Assembly (NCBI GenBank): GCA_964036045.1
Contig: OZ038397.1
Coordinates: 27,621,640-27,685,639 of the forward strand
Origin: Eutreptiella sp. 'Long Island Sound 2002'
Lineage: Eukaryota; Euglenozoa; Euglenophyceae; Eutreptiales; Eutreptiaceae
Length of the DNA stretch: 64,000 nucleotides
Direction of reading: 5' to 3'
Position 1 is the first letter of the stretch; each line of letters starts with the position of its first letter. The notes under the pieces were generated by a model. The model ran no database searches and was not told the DNA's origin. It was given only the letters and a program-made list of their open reading frames with translations. Below are positions 12,601-24,600 of the stretch, piece by piece. Made by a program: the position numbers and the translations under genes.

Positions 12601-15600
12601 AACTTTGTGCAGCACATGGGTTGCCAGACAAGTGCTGTACACAGGACACCAGACACATATAGCACACACGCTTCCAAATACATGCGGTTCACTGGGCACC
12701 AAATTTGTGCAACACACGGGCTGCCAGACAAGTGCAGCGCACACACGCTGCTAAATATATGCAGCACACAGATTACCTGACACGTGCAGCAGACAGGGTG
12801 CCAAATAAATACTGAGTTCTGGACGCCAAATTTGTGCAGCACATTGGCTGCTAGACACATGCAGCACACAGGCTGCCAAATAATGTGTTTCTCTTAGCGC
12901 CGAATTTGTGCAGCACATGGCACACCAGACACGTGCAGCACATAGGCTGCCAAATAAATGCAGTTCCCTAGGCGCCCAATTTGTGGAGCACACAGGCTGT
13001 CAAACAAGTGCAGCAGACAGGTTGCCATCTAAATGCTGTTCTCTGGCCGCCAAATTTGTGCAGCACATGGGCTGCCGGACAAGTGCAGCAGACAAGCTGC
13101 CAAATGGCTGCGGCATACAGGTTACCTGACACGTGCGGCACATAGGCTGTGTGACAAGTGCAGCACAAATAAATGCAGTTCACTGGGCGCCAAATTTGTG
13201 CAGCACAAAGGCCACCAGACACGTGAAGCACGCAGGCTGCCAAATAAATGTAGTTTTCTGGGCGCCAAATTTGTGCAGCACATGGGCTGCTAGACACATG
13301 CAGCACACATGCTGCCAACTAAATGCTATTCTCTTAACGCCAAATTTGTGCAGCACATGGCCTCCCAGACACGTGCGGCACACAGGCTGCCAAATAAATG
13401 CAGTTCACTAGGCGCCAAATTTGTGCAGCACACAGGCTGTCAAACAAGTGCAGCACACAGGTTGCCAAATAAATGCAGTTCATTAGGCGCCAAATTTGTG
13501 CAGCACATGGGCTGCTAGGCACATGCAGCACACAGGCTGCCAAATAAATGCTGTTCTCTGGATGCCAAATTTGTGCAACACATGGGCTGCCAAATAAATG
13601 CTGTTCGCTAGGTGCCGAGTTTGTGCAGCACACAGGCTGTCAGACAAGTGCAGCACACAGCCTGCCAAATAAATGTTGTTCTCTGGGCGCCGATTTTTTG
13701 CGGCACACAGGTTGCCAGACACATGTAGCACACAAGCTGCCAAATAAATGCTGTTCTTTGGACGCCAAATTTCCGCAGCACACGGGCTACCAGACAGGTG
13801 CTGTACACAGGCCACCAGACACATGCAACACACAGGCTTCCAAGTACATGCGGTTCACCGGGCACCAAATTTGTGCAGCAGACAGATTGCCTAATATATG
13901 CAGCACACAGGTTACCTGACACGTGCAACACACAGGCCGCGTGACAAGTGCAGCACACAAGGGGCGCCAAGTTTGTGCAGCACACAGGCCACCAGACACG
14001 TGCAGCACACGGTCTTCCAAATAAATGCAATTCCCTGGGCGCGAAATTTGTGCAGCACATGGGCTACCAGACACATGCAGCACACAGGCTGCCAAATAAA
14101 TGCAGTCCACTTGGCGCCAAATTCGTGCAGCACATGGGCTGCCAGACAAGTGCAACACACATGCTACCAAATAAATGCTATTCTCTGGGCGCCAAATTTG
14201 TGCAGCACACGGGCTGCTAGACACATGCAGCACACAGGTTGCTAAATAAATGCTGTTCTCTGGGCGCCAAATTTGTGCGGCACATGGGCTGCCGGACATA
14301 TGCAGCACAGAGGCTGCCAAACAAATGCTTGTCACTGGGCGCCAAATTTGTGCAGCAGACAGGCTGTCAGACAAGTGCAGCACACAGGCTGCGAAATTAA
14401 TGCAGTTCACCGGGCGTCAAATTTGTGAAACACCTGGGCTGACAAACAAGTGCAGCACATAGGCTGCCAAATCAATGTTGTTCTCTGCACGCCAAATTGG
14501 TGCAGCACATGGGCTGCCAAACACGTGCAACACACAGTCTGCCATAGAAATGCAGTTCACTCGGCGCCAAAATTGTGTAGCACATGATCCACCACACAAG
14601 TGCAGCACACAAACAAATGCAGTTCCGTGGACGCCAAATTTGTGTAGCACACAGGCTGCCAGACAGGTGTAGTACACAGGCCACCAGACACGTGCAACAC
14701 ACAGGCTGCCAAATAAATGCTGTTCGCTGCACACCAAATTTATGCAACACACAGGCTGCCAGACAAGTGCAGCACAGAGTCTGCCAAATAAATACAGTTC
14801 ATTTGACGCTAAAGTTGTGCCGCACACAGACTGCTAGACAAGTGCAGCACAGAGTCTGCCAAATAAATGCAGTTCATTGGACGCTAAAGTTGTGCCGCAC
14901 ACAGACTGCTAGACAAGTACAGCACACAGTCTGCCAAATAAATGAAGTTCTCTGTGCCAAATTCGTGCAGCACACAGGCTGTCATACAAGTGCAACACAC
15001 AGGTCGCCAAATAAATGCAGTTCACTGGCCGCCAAATTTGTGCAGCACATGGGCTGCCGGACACATGCAGCACACAGGCTGCCAAATAATTGCAGCTCTC
15101 CCGGCGCCAAATTTGTGCAGCACATGGGCTGTCAGACAAGTGCAGCACACAATCCACTAAATGAATGCTGTTCTCTGGACGCCAAATTTGTGCAGCACAT
15201 GGGCTGCCAAACAAATGCAGCACACAGTCTACCAAATAAATGCAATTCATTGGACGCCAAATTTGTGGAGCACATGAGCTGCCAGACAAGTGCAACACAC
15301 AGGCTACCAAATAAATGCAGTTCAATGGACGCCAAGTAAATGCAGCACACAGGCTGCCAGACAGGTGCAGTACACAGGCCACCAGACACGTGCAGCACAC
15401 AGGCTGCCAAATTAATGCAGTTCACTTCACGCTGAATGTGTGCCGCACACAGACTGCCAGACCTGTGCAGCACACAATCTACCAAATAAATGCTATTCTG
15501 TGGACACCAAATTTGTGCAGCACATGGGCCGCTAAACAGGTGCAGCACACAGGATGCCAAATAAATGCAGTTCACTCGACGCCAAATGTATGCGGCACAC

Positions 15601-18600
15601 AGGCCGCAAGACATTTGCAGCCCACATGCTACCAAATAATTGCAGCGCACCGCTCGCAAGGCTAACACATTCATACCATTATTTCCCTCCCGCCGGGCAT
15701 CCTCACATCTGGGCATCTCCCTACCTCTGGCCTGCAGTGTCTAGGCATCATGTTGCGCGTGAAGCACCCAATCTTGTGGGTAGCCGGCATGATGCCTTTG
15801 GCATCCCACATCCCGGCATCTGGCATAGTATCCTTGGCACTCGATGCCATTTGAATGCACCACCACTGTTGCTAAATGAATGCAACACTCACAGTGCCAA
15901 ACAATGGTAGCACCCAAACGACTGAAAAGGAGGTGTATTTGAATGACACAAGCTGTCATATCAGTCCGGCACTCACACTGCCAACACACAGGTAACCAAA
16001 AATATGCCTCACACTCGCTCAAATGTATTAGCACTCAAGCAATTTAATTAGAGCAGCACACTTGCTGCCACACTGCTGCATAACTGAAGCCCACTAGCCT
16101 CCAAGTGAGCGCAGCACAGCGGGTGCCAGATGAGTGCAACACTCCAGCCGCCAAACGATTGCAGCATACAAGCTGCCAAATAAATGCAGCACACAGACCG
16201 CCCAATAATGCAAGACACATGCAAATCACACATCAAATACACATATCAACGAAAAGCGTCACTTTTGCTGCTAAAGGAGTTTAGTACACACTGCCAAATA
16301 AGTGCAGCACATAGGCCGGCTAATGAGTGTAGAACCCATGCCGCCAGGAGAATGAAGTAATAGGCCTCTAAATAAATACAACACTCAACCCACTAAATGA
16401 ATGCAGCACAAAGGCTGTTCAATAAGTGGACCACTCGTGCTGACAAATGACTGTATCCTACTTATGTTCCGATATATGGGCAGCAATTGAGTTTTCCACA
16501 AGCTGCTATGTCTTTATCGTTTAGTTCATTAACCAATACTCAACCCCCATCAAATTCAACCATCATTGACGGGACCGCTTATCCGACTTGACAAACTCCA
16601 AGTTGACTCACTGTACAGCGGTTGCACGACGTTTCTTCTTCCACATCAACCATCTTCTCTATCCCCTACTCTCCATTGTGTTCGGCAACACTTACTCGTT
16701 GGTGTTCTGCAACGGGGTCTCCAAATGTGTTACGCTCCGCATGTACAGCAAAAGGCAACCTTCCTTCCTCTTACCTTTTACCTTGCCACCTTCGCAGAAG
16801 AGGGCCCGGTTAAGGATTAGGTAGGGGCATGGGCACAGCCATGGGCAGGGGCATGGGAATGGGCAGGGGCATGCGCATGGGCTGGGGCATGGGCATGGGT
16901 ATGGGCATGGGCAGGGGCAGGGGCAGGGGCATGGGGATGGGCGTGGGCATGGGTAGGGGCATGGGCATGGGCAGGGGCATGGGAATGGGCAGGGCCATGG
17001 GCATGGGCAGGGGTAGGAGCATGGGTAGGGGCATGGGCATGGGTAGGCTGCCATGCATTTCGTTGGAGAAGTAACTCCCGGTTCTGTACAATTATCCGGT
17101 GTGCTTGTGTGCAAAGGGCGAAGAGGGGCATTTGGGCCAACGCACGGCTGCAATGGAAAGGTGGAGCAGGCAGAGGGAGGGAAGCAGCACGCCACGAACG
17201 AGACTGGCATGCCCTTCGACCACAGCCCTCCATGAAAGGGCATGGGCATGGGTAGCGGCAGGGTAACGGGCACGGGCAGAGACGCCCTGCACTGCCCTCC
17301 TCTCCCCTGTCCTGGGCTCACCGCCTCCCGCCTCCCCCCTGTAGACTCCTGCTGTATTTTCTCACCATCCCCACCTTTTTCTGCGGCAAGAGATCGCAGG
17401 CCAACGGGTCGTGGCCGATCCACTGTCCGCCAGCGTCTGATATGTTATGTGGGCCTGCCACGTGGGGCGTGGCCATCCGTCGCAGCAGCAGACCACGGCC
17501 ACAGCCCATCCCGCGTCGGTGGCAGTGCCAGTGTTGTTGCCGCAGTCCAGCATCGTGGCACGGCCTGGGCACTCGCCTGAACGAAGTGCCCCCTTTGAGT
17601 GCAATGGCGGACGACGGCGCAGACCCACCCTCAGACAACGGCTTTGTCGCTCTGGTGGTCCTGTTTTACACACGCGTGCGGCAGGCCTCACCGCGTCTGT
17701 CTTGGTCGAGCCCAGGGTAGCCTGCCGTGCCATGGCAGCGGGCATCCCATCGGCACCTGCCGGGCACAGACAGGGGGCGCACCGCAGGCACACGAGGAAC
17801 AAGGGGCCGCCACACCACCGCTCGGTTGCGTGGCTTCGACCTCGCTCTCATGATTTGCGCGGCACTAGGCGCCTTTTCGGCGCCCAATTGGCGCCCAGTA
17901 GGCGCCCTCTTGGCGCGCTCGTCGCACCCGCGCACACGTCCGTCCTCGTTTCACTCCACACACCGCCCACGGGAGGGTCACCCCCGCTCTGAACGCTAGT
18001 CACGCGTGTCACGCCCCCACTGACACAGAAACGCGCGTGGTCGTGCACCCACCCGCCCCACCCTCTGCCCCCTGCCCCACATCGCCTGCGGTGTCCCAGG
18101 CAGAGGACCGGGAGTTCATGGTCCCCGACACCATCGAGCAGCGGGTGTTGGTGGCCCCTGCGCACCAGCACTTGGCGCTGCTGCTGACGCTCGTGCAGAA
18201 GCAGCTCGCGGACCCCGACAGCAAAGTCATGGTCTTCACCCCCACGTCGGAGCAGGCCATTTTCCTGTGCGGCCTGTTCAAGGTCCTCACCCCCAGTGCA
18301 CGGGTGCATGAGTTGCATGGGCTCCTCGAGCCGGAGGCCCGGGACGGCGTGCGGCGGGAGTTCCACTCCTTCACCAATCAGGTCCTCTTCGCGACGGACG
18401 TGGCGGCCCGGGGGATGGATTTCACAGGTCGCGTGTCGTGCCCTCCTTGTGGAGCCCGAGCGCGGTGCCGGGGCGGCGCCAGACGCTTACCTGGTGATGC
18501 ACCCGTCCGGAGCTCCCGGACGCCGGGGAGGCTGTTGGGGCGATGGAATAATCCGTACACCCCCCCCCCCTTGTCTAAGCTACCCCCTCAATCGCACTAG

Positions 18601-21600
18601 CGTCCAGGACTTGAAAAGGCGAATGCCCCCTTGTCTAAGCTACAGCCTTGTCTAAGCTGCAGAGGACGTAGTGACCGCATTAATTCCGTACCTCATTTCA
18701 TTCGGTACGAAATGTAGTGCAACCGCATAAGACATGGTTTTGGTGACAAATCTGCCCAATTACATGGAGTCATGGATCCATTTGTTGTGAGTGTTTGCCC
18801 ACTTGAACCCACAGAGGTCTGATTTTGGGGATATTTGTGCATCATCTTCCCTTTCTTGGTGGTGGCGTGTGTGCCGGTAGTTGTATGTGTCGCACGCAAG
18901 CTATGGCCTTGTCTAAGCTACAGTAGGCGTAGGACCGTATTAATGCTGTACCAGCACAGCCCCCGCATGCCAACCACTGGGCTCCGCGAACGCGGAAATG
19001 ACACCAGCAGGAGCACCGGCCGCAGCGGCCGACAGAACGCAGCGACCCGACGCAACATGCGAAGGGAAGAACGGGTGACTGTCCAGGGCCCCGTAAAGAA
19101 ACAACAACCAGGCGGACTGTCACACAAGGGGGGTACATCGTCTTGGTGTACATACCTGCTCGTTGCACATTCGGCGGGCGCCCACCGAATGTACGACTGC
19201 ACATTCGGCGGGCCGATTCGGCCAGCGAGCTTGGGGGGGGAGGGGGGTTTGCCATGAAGGTTGAGTAAGTGTTTGAGTCTTCAGGAATGGATCGTTTGCA
19301 TTGCTTGTGGCAAGCCCCTGGGAAAAGCATGTTTGGCGGTGAGAGTGGGACGGTGGCCCCGCTGCTCACAAGTGCTGCGCCTGCCCCTCGGCGCGCCCCC
19401 CCCCCCCGGCGCCGGCAATGCTTTGCAATCAGTCATTCCCATGACGGTGAAGTTCGGAGGGTGCTCACCACCGCTGATGCGGGAAATGTAACACCGATTT
19501 GGCGGGCGGGTGGGAGGAGGCGCCGCAAACACATGGAGAGGGGGGCTGGGTGCTGGCAGCTCCGGGCCGGGCAGGGCCAAGCCGATGGGGCCACCACGTA
19601 CAGCCGAGCTGCGCTCCTGCAGCGACGGCGCAGCCGTGAGCACCCGATGAACGTCATGAGTGCTGATTGCTTTGGGGCTGCTGGCTCTGCCGGAAGGCCT
19701 GCAGAGCCACACGAATGGAATGTGTGTCCAGCTCCAGCGCGCGGCACAAGCAGCGCCACAAGCGGCACAAACAACAGAACCCCACAAACCCCACAAACGC
19801 CGCGCCCAACACCAAAAAGCAACGCAAGCAGCACAAGGACAGAGACGGGCAAAGCACGCCACGCCACGCAACACGGGGCGCCGCACGGAACCGCACGGCA
19901 CCGCACCGCAAGGCACACACAACCACACAACCACCAAACGCTACGCACACCAAAGGGGATTGAGGTGTCGAGGCCCCTGAAGAGGAAGACCCGAATCCTA
20001 CGTGCGGTTGTGTAGGCGGGACATGTTCATATTTTTCATGCTGACCCCCCCCCCCGCCGTTGTTTGCAGGGTTCCAGGGACCTATACCCCCCCCCCCCTT
20101 CTCACTGAACTTCAAAGAAAGAGCTGTGCAAAGAAACGGAGCAGCAAAGCGTGTGGGCCACGACTTCAGGATACTTTGCAACCAGTCACTTCTTCCACAT
20201 TTGCATCAAAGAGGGCTGTGCCCTTTGCTTTTCTTGCTGGAGGTTGCTAAACTGAACCACCGCAAACAACAGATGGCGCAAAGCGCCGAGGGCAAAATCT
20301 TACAAATCCCTGACCTATAACCCCCCACCCACCACCTATAACCCCCCCCCCCCCCTCAACTCTGGCATTCATTTAGAATACTGTAGCCCCCAGGGGCTAT
20401 AGGTGTGGGGGGGGGGGTACTGTCTTGACCTACACCTGACGAGATTTGGGCATTCAGCGTGTGTCCCAACGACCAGTGCTTGCTTGCCATTGTTTTGCAA
20501 TCGTGTGTGTGTTTTTGTATGACTCTGACAGTGCCATGTCCCCGGCGAGGGTCCGGTACGTCGGCCTCCGGTGGCTCGGTCTCGCTACGGCGCGTGGCAG
20601 TGTGTCTGTGAGCCGGCGGTGTTCCTCGCCAGCCCACGGCGGTGGTCGAGCCTCCGTCCGCCTCCGCGGCATATGGTTCGCGCGGCACTGTGCGCCTTTT
20701 CGGCGCCCAGTTGGCGCTCAGTAGGGGCCCTCTTAACGCCCTCGTGGCGCCCATGGGGCGCGCACCCGCACATACGTCCGTCCTCGTTTCACTCCACACA
20801 CCGCCCACGGGAGGGTCACCCCCGCTCTGAACGCTAGTCACGCGTGTCACGCTCTGAACGGTAGTCACGCGTGTCACGCTCTGAACGGTAGTCACGCGTG
20901 TCACACTCTGAACGGTAGTCACGCGTGACATGCCCCCACTGTCACAGAAACACGCGTCGTCGTGCACCCACTGTTACTCGGGGCCTGGCGACGCAGACCC
21001 ACCCTCAGACAACGGCTTTGTCGCTCTGGTGGTCCTGTTTTGCGCGCGCGTGCGGCAGGCCTCACCGCGTCTGTCTTGGTCGAGCCCAGGGTAGCCTGCC
21101 GTGCCATGGCAGCGGGCATCCCATCGGCACCTGCCGGGCACAGACAGGGGGCGCACCGCAGGCACACGAGGAACAAGGGGCCGCAACACCGCCGCTCGGT
21201 ACCGGTGCGTGTGCCCCACCCCCGCGTTGCCATTGCACAGGGGTGACGTGCGTAGTGCAGCTGGGCTACCCCCGGACGCGGCTGCAGTACGTGCACCGCG
21301 TGGGCCGCACCGGGCGCAAGGGTCAGCGGGGCACGGCGGTGCTGCTGCTGAACCCGACGGAACGCCCTTTCCTCGAGAGCGTCCCGGACTTGTCCCTGAA
21401 AATCTCGGAGGTTGACGACGGTGCGGATCAGCATCTCTGGGCCGTATGCGCTTCCCCCGGCCCTTGCGTGCCCTGTGGTGCCTGTGGCGCATCCGTTTAA
21501 CCCCTTGTAAAATCATCATTATTTTGTCCAATGAACACATCCCCCAATGAGTTTTTGGTCCAGACCCCCCCAGACCCCCCCCACATGAAACCCACTTTTT

Positions 21601-24600
21601 GGAGCTTTTGAGGGAGGGGGGGGGGTCAAAAAGTTGACCCCCCTTTTTTGGGGGGGTGGAAAATCATGAATCTTTTGGTTTTTTTCGATTTTGAGCCAAA
21701 AAACTGTTTCCGGGTCCCGACTCCATGGGGTTTGTATGGGGTGGAGTGGGACGAGCACGTTGTGCACTTTGCAGCAGTTTATGCACTTTTCAGCCATTTT
21801 GTGCTATGTTGGTGGTTTTGGCGGACCTCGGTGACCCCGTGCTACCCACTCTGAGGGATGTGAGTGGGGGTGTTATGAAAGCATATGCCTACTAGGATAC
21901 AAAAGGACGTTTTCTGCAGTCTCTAACCCTGCCGAGGGCCGGTCAAAACCCATGCCAAAGACGCGAAATGACTGTTTCCACCAATAATGGCTTACATGAG
22001 TGAATGGGCCGGTGCACAACCTGCAGTTTTTCACCTTGGGCAGCTCAAAAATCGAAGTTTCCGAAATTTATTTTTTTGATATTGTGATCACCTAAAATGG
22101 CCATCCAAGGTATGTAAAGCATGTTTTAGGCCATATTTCCGTGGTTTTCACCTCATTTGCGTATTGGGTGCGCGGGGGGGGGGGGGGGGGTCAAACGGGA
22201 TTGGTACACAACCTGCAGTTTTTCACCCCGAGTAGCTGCAAAATTGAAGTTTTTGAAACTTCCTTTTTTTGATACCATGATCACCTACAATGACCGTCCA
22301 AGGTATGTAAAGCATGTTTTAGGCAGTATTTATGTGTTTTTCACCCTATTTGGGTATTGGGCGCGCCGCTTTGGGGGGGGGGGGGGGCCAAGGGATTGGT
22401 GCACAACCTGCTTATGCAATTTTTCAGGCTATACAGCTCAAAAATCGAAGTTTTCGAAACTTAGTTTTTTGATACCGTGATCACCTAAAATGACCATCCA
22501 AGCTATGTAAAGCATGTTTCAGGCCGTATTCTTTTTTTTTTTTTACGACTGGTGTGCAGGCGGGGAGGGGGGGGGGGGGGTCAAACGGGATTGGTGCACA
22601 ACCTGCTCATGCAATTTTTCAGGCTCTACAGCTCAAAAATCGAAGTTTCCGAAACTTTTTTTTGATATCGTGATCAGCTAAAATAACGATCCAAGATATG
22701 TAAAGCATGTTTTAGCCCGTATTTAGGCCGGTTTTACCCTATTTTGGTTGTGTGTTGCTGGGGTAGATTCTCTGCGAGGTGGACTTGCTGAAGGCAATAG
22801 AATCACCTCGTAGAGGTTGTTAGATCAAAGCCAGGCAGGCGTATATAGGGGAAAACTCCACGTACCCCCCCCCAATTTTGGCCTTTTTGGGCCTATTCGC
22901 GTGCCCTACCCCAAGGGGTTGAATTGTTAGTTTAACCCCTTGTAAAATCATTATTTTGTCCAGTAAACGCATCCCCCAATGAGTTTTTGGTCCTGACCCC
23001 CCCCCCCCCCCCACTTGAGACCCAGTTTTTGGAGTTTTTGAGGGACGTGGGGGGGTGTTCAAAAATGTCGAAAAAATGACGCCCCCATTTTTTGGGTTGA
23101 GAATCAGGAATCTTTTGGTTTTTTTCGATTTTGAGCCAAAAAACTGTTTCCGGGTCCCGACTCCGTGGTATTTGTATGGGGCGGAGTAGGAGGAGCGCTG
23201 GTGCAGTTTATGCACTTTTCGGCCATTTTGTGCTATGTTGGCGGTTTTGGTGGACCTCAGTGACCCCGTGGTACCCACTCTGAGGGGTGTGAGTGGGGAT
23301 GACAGTATATGCCTACTAGGATACAAAAGGAAGTTTTTTGCAGTCTCTAGCCCTACCGAGGGCCGGTCAAAACCCGTGCTAGAGACGCGAAATGACTGTT
23401 TCCACCAACAATGGCCTAATGAATGGGCCCGTGCACAACGTGCTTATGCAGTTTTTCAGCCTATACAGCTCAAAAATCGAAGTTTCCGAAACTTAGTTTT
23501 TTGATATTGTGATCACCTAGAATGACCATCCAAGATATGTAAAGCATGTTTTAGCCCGTATTTAGGCCGGTGTATTTATCTAGTCTTTACCCTATTTACC
23601 CTATTACCCTATACTCTATTGTGTTGCTTGGGGTAGAATGTAGTGTGGAGACTCTTGTGCATAGGACCGGATGCATTTTGCACCATTCTCTGCTTAATAG
23701 AGCCCTTAGTAGATGGCGATAGTTCCACGTTTTGTGGAGACACTAGGCCCCGTAGAGGGGGATGACAAGTCGGGTCTCTCGTGGCAAGGCCTGCATGAAT
23801 GACTTGTGAGACCCGGAGGACATCTGCTACCATCAGGAGCACCATCCCGGAGGGGGGGCCTTGCCGCAGCCTAAGGCGGGGCTTAAAAGCGGAGCTCTGC
23901 AAGGTGGACTTGCCGAAAGCAATAGAATTTTTTTTAATATCCTGATTGCCTAAAATGACCATCCAACCTATGTAAAGCATGTTTTAGGCCCTATTTATGT
24001 GGTTTTCACCTTATTTGGCTATTGGGTGCGGGAGGGGTGGGGGGGGGGGGGGTCCTCCCAAGGGATTGGTACACAAGCTGCTAATGCTGTTTTTCACCCT
24101 GGGCAGCTCAAAAAAAATCGGAGTTTCCGAAATTTATTTTCTTGACATCGCGACCACAGAAAATGACCATCCAATATATGTAAAGCATGTTTTAGGCCGT
24201 ATTTATGTGGTTTTCACCTTATTTGGGTATTGGGTGCGGTTGGGGGGGGGGGGTCACAACTCGAAGTTTTCGAAACTTATTTTTTTGATCTTGTGACCAC
24301 CTAAAATGACCATGTAAAGCATGTTTTAGGCCGCATTTATGTGGTGTTTATCCTTTTTGGGGGTGTGTGTTGCTCGGGGTAGAGTCTCTGTGAGGTGGAT
24401 TTGCCGAAGGCAATAGAATTGTCCCCTCACAACCCCCCCCCCCCCCGTATCTGGCCCCATGTGTGCCCCTTCGCAGGCGTCCAGGCGGATCCAGGAGGCG
24501 TGTGTAGAGCTGAACGCAATGCGGTCGTCTGGGCTGGAGCCGGGGAAGGGCCGCGAGTACGTCAGGCACCGGCGCCACTTCGACGCGGTCAGTGTGTGGG

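Larger units (their letters stand above)
8013..18099 (+). other. Helicase intron 2 (10.1 kb), packed with satellite DNA
   Basis: Donor GTATGC, acceptor GTGTCCCAG. The intron holds a hexanucleotide array, a ~30-bp minisatellite, a 1.5-kb duplication, the 25/75-bp satellite, a second hexanucleotide array and a copy of dispersed repeat C. 8210-8770 and 15700-16820 show no gene; the second stretch keeps faint satellite-like pieces to about 16450. Long frames in both strands of the satellite arise because 75 is a multiple of three. Confidence 0.75.
18428..21240 (+). other. Helicase intron 3 with element A and repeat B copies
   Basis: A 2.8-kb intron. It holds a truncated element A copy (18555-18950), repeat B copy 2 (18956-19120), GC-rich sequence at 19260-20010 with no supported gene, C runs near 20080 and 20350, and the permuted module repeat before exon 4. 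Confidence 0.7.

Noticed and set aside
9818-15660. Regular repeats that could suggest CRISPR
   Set aside because: Units are contiguous diverged satellite monomers without unique spacers, and the host is eukaryotic.
10382-15716. Many long open frames on both strands, Cys/Leu-rich (minus) or Thr/Gln/Ala-rich (plus)
   Set aside because: They are the 75-bp satellite read in phase; the same residues recur in rotated order, and both strands are equally open.
16810-17233. Pro/Met-rich minus frames and Gly/Met-rich plus frames
   Set aside because: Hexanucleotide repeat read in frame.
19269-20015. 248-codon plus frame and 218-codon minus frame in helicase intron 3
   Set aside because: Arg/Ala/His/Thr-rich composition expected from GC-rich simple sequence (CGCAC-type); no domain, and both strands open.
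21411-21500. Helicase ending at the stop after exon 4 without exon 5
   Set aside because: The reading beyond GAG 21410 is Cys/Ala-rich noise, whereas exon 5 supplies the expected C-terminal domain in the right phase.
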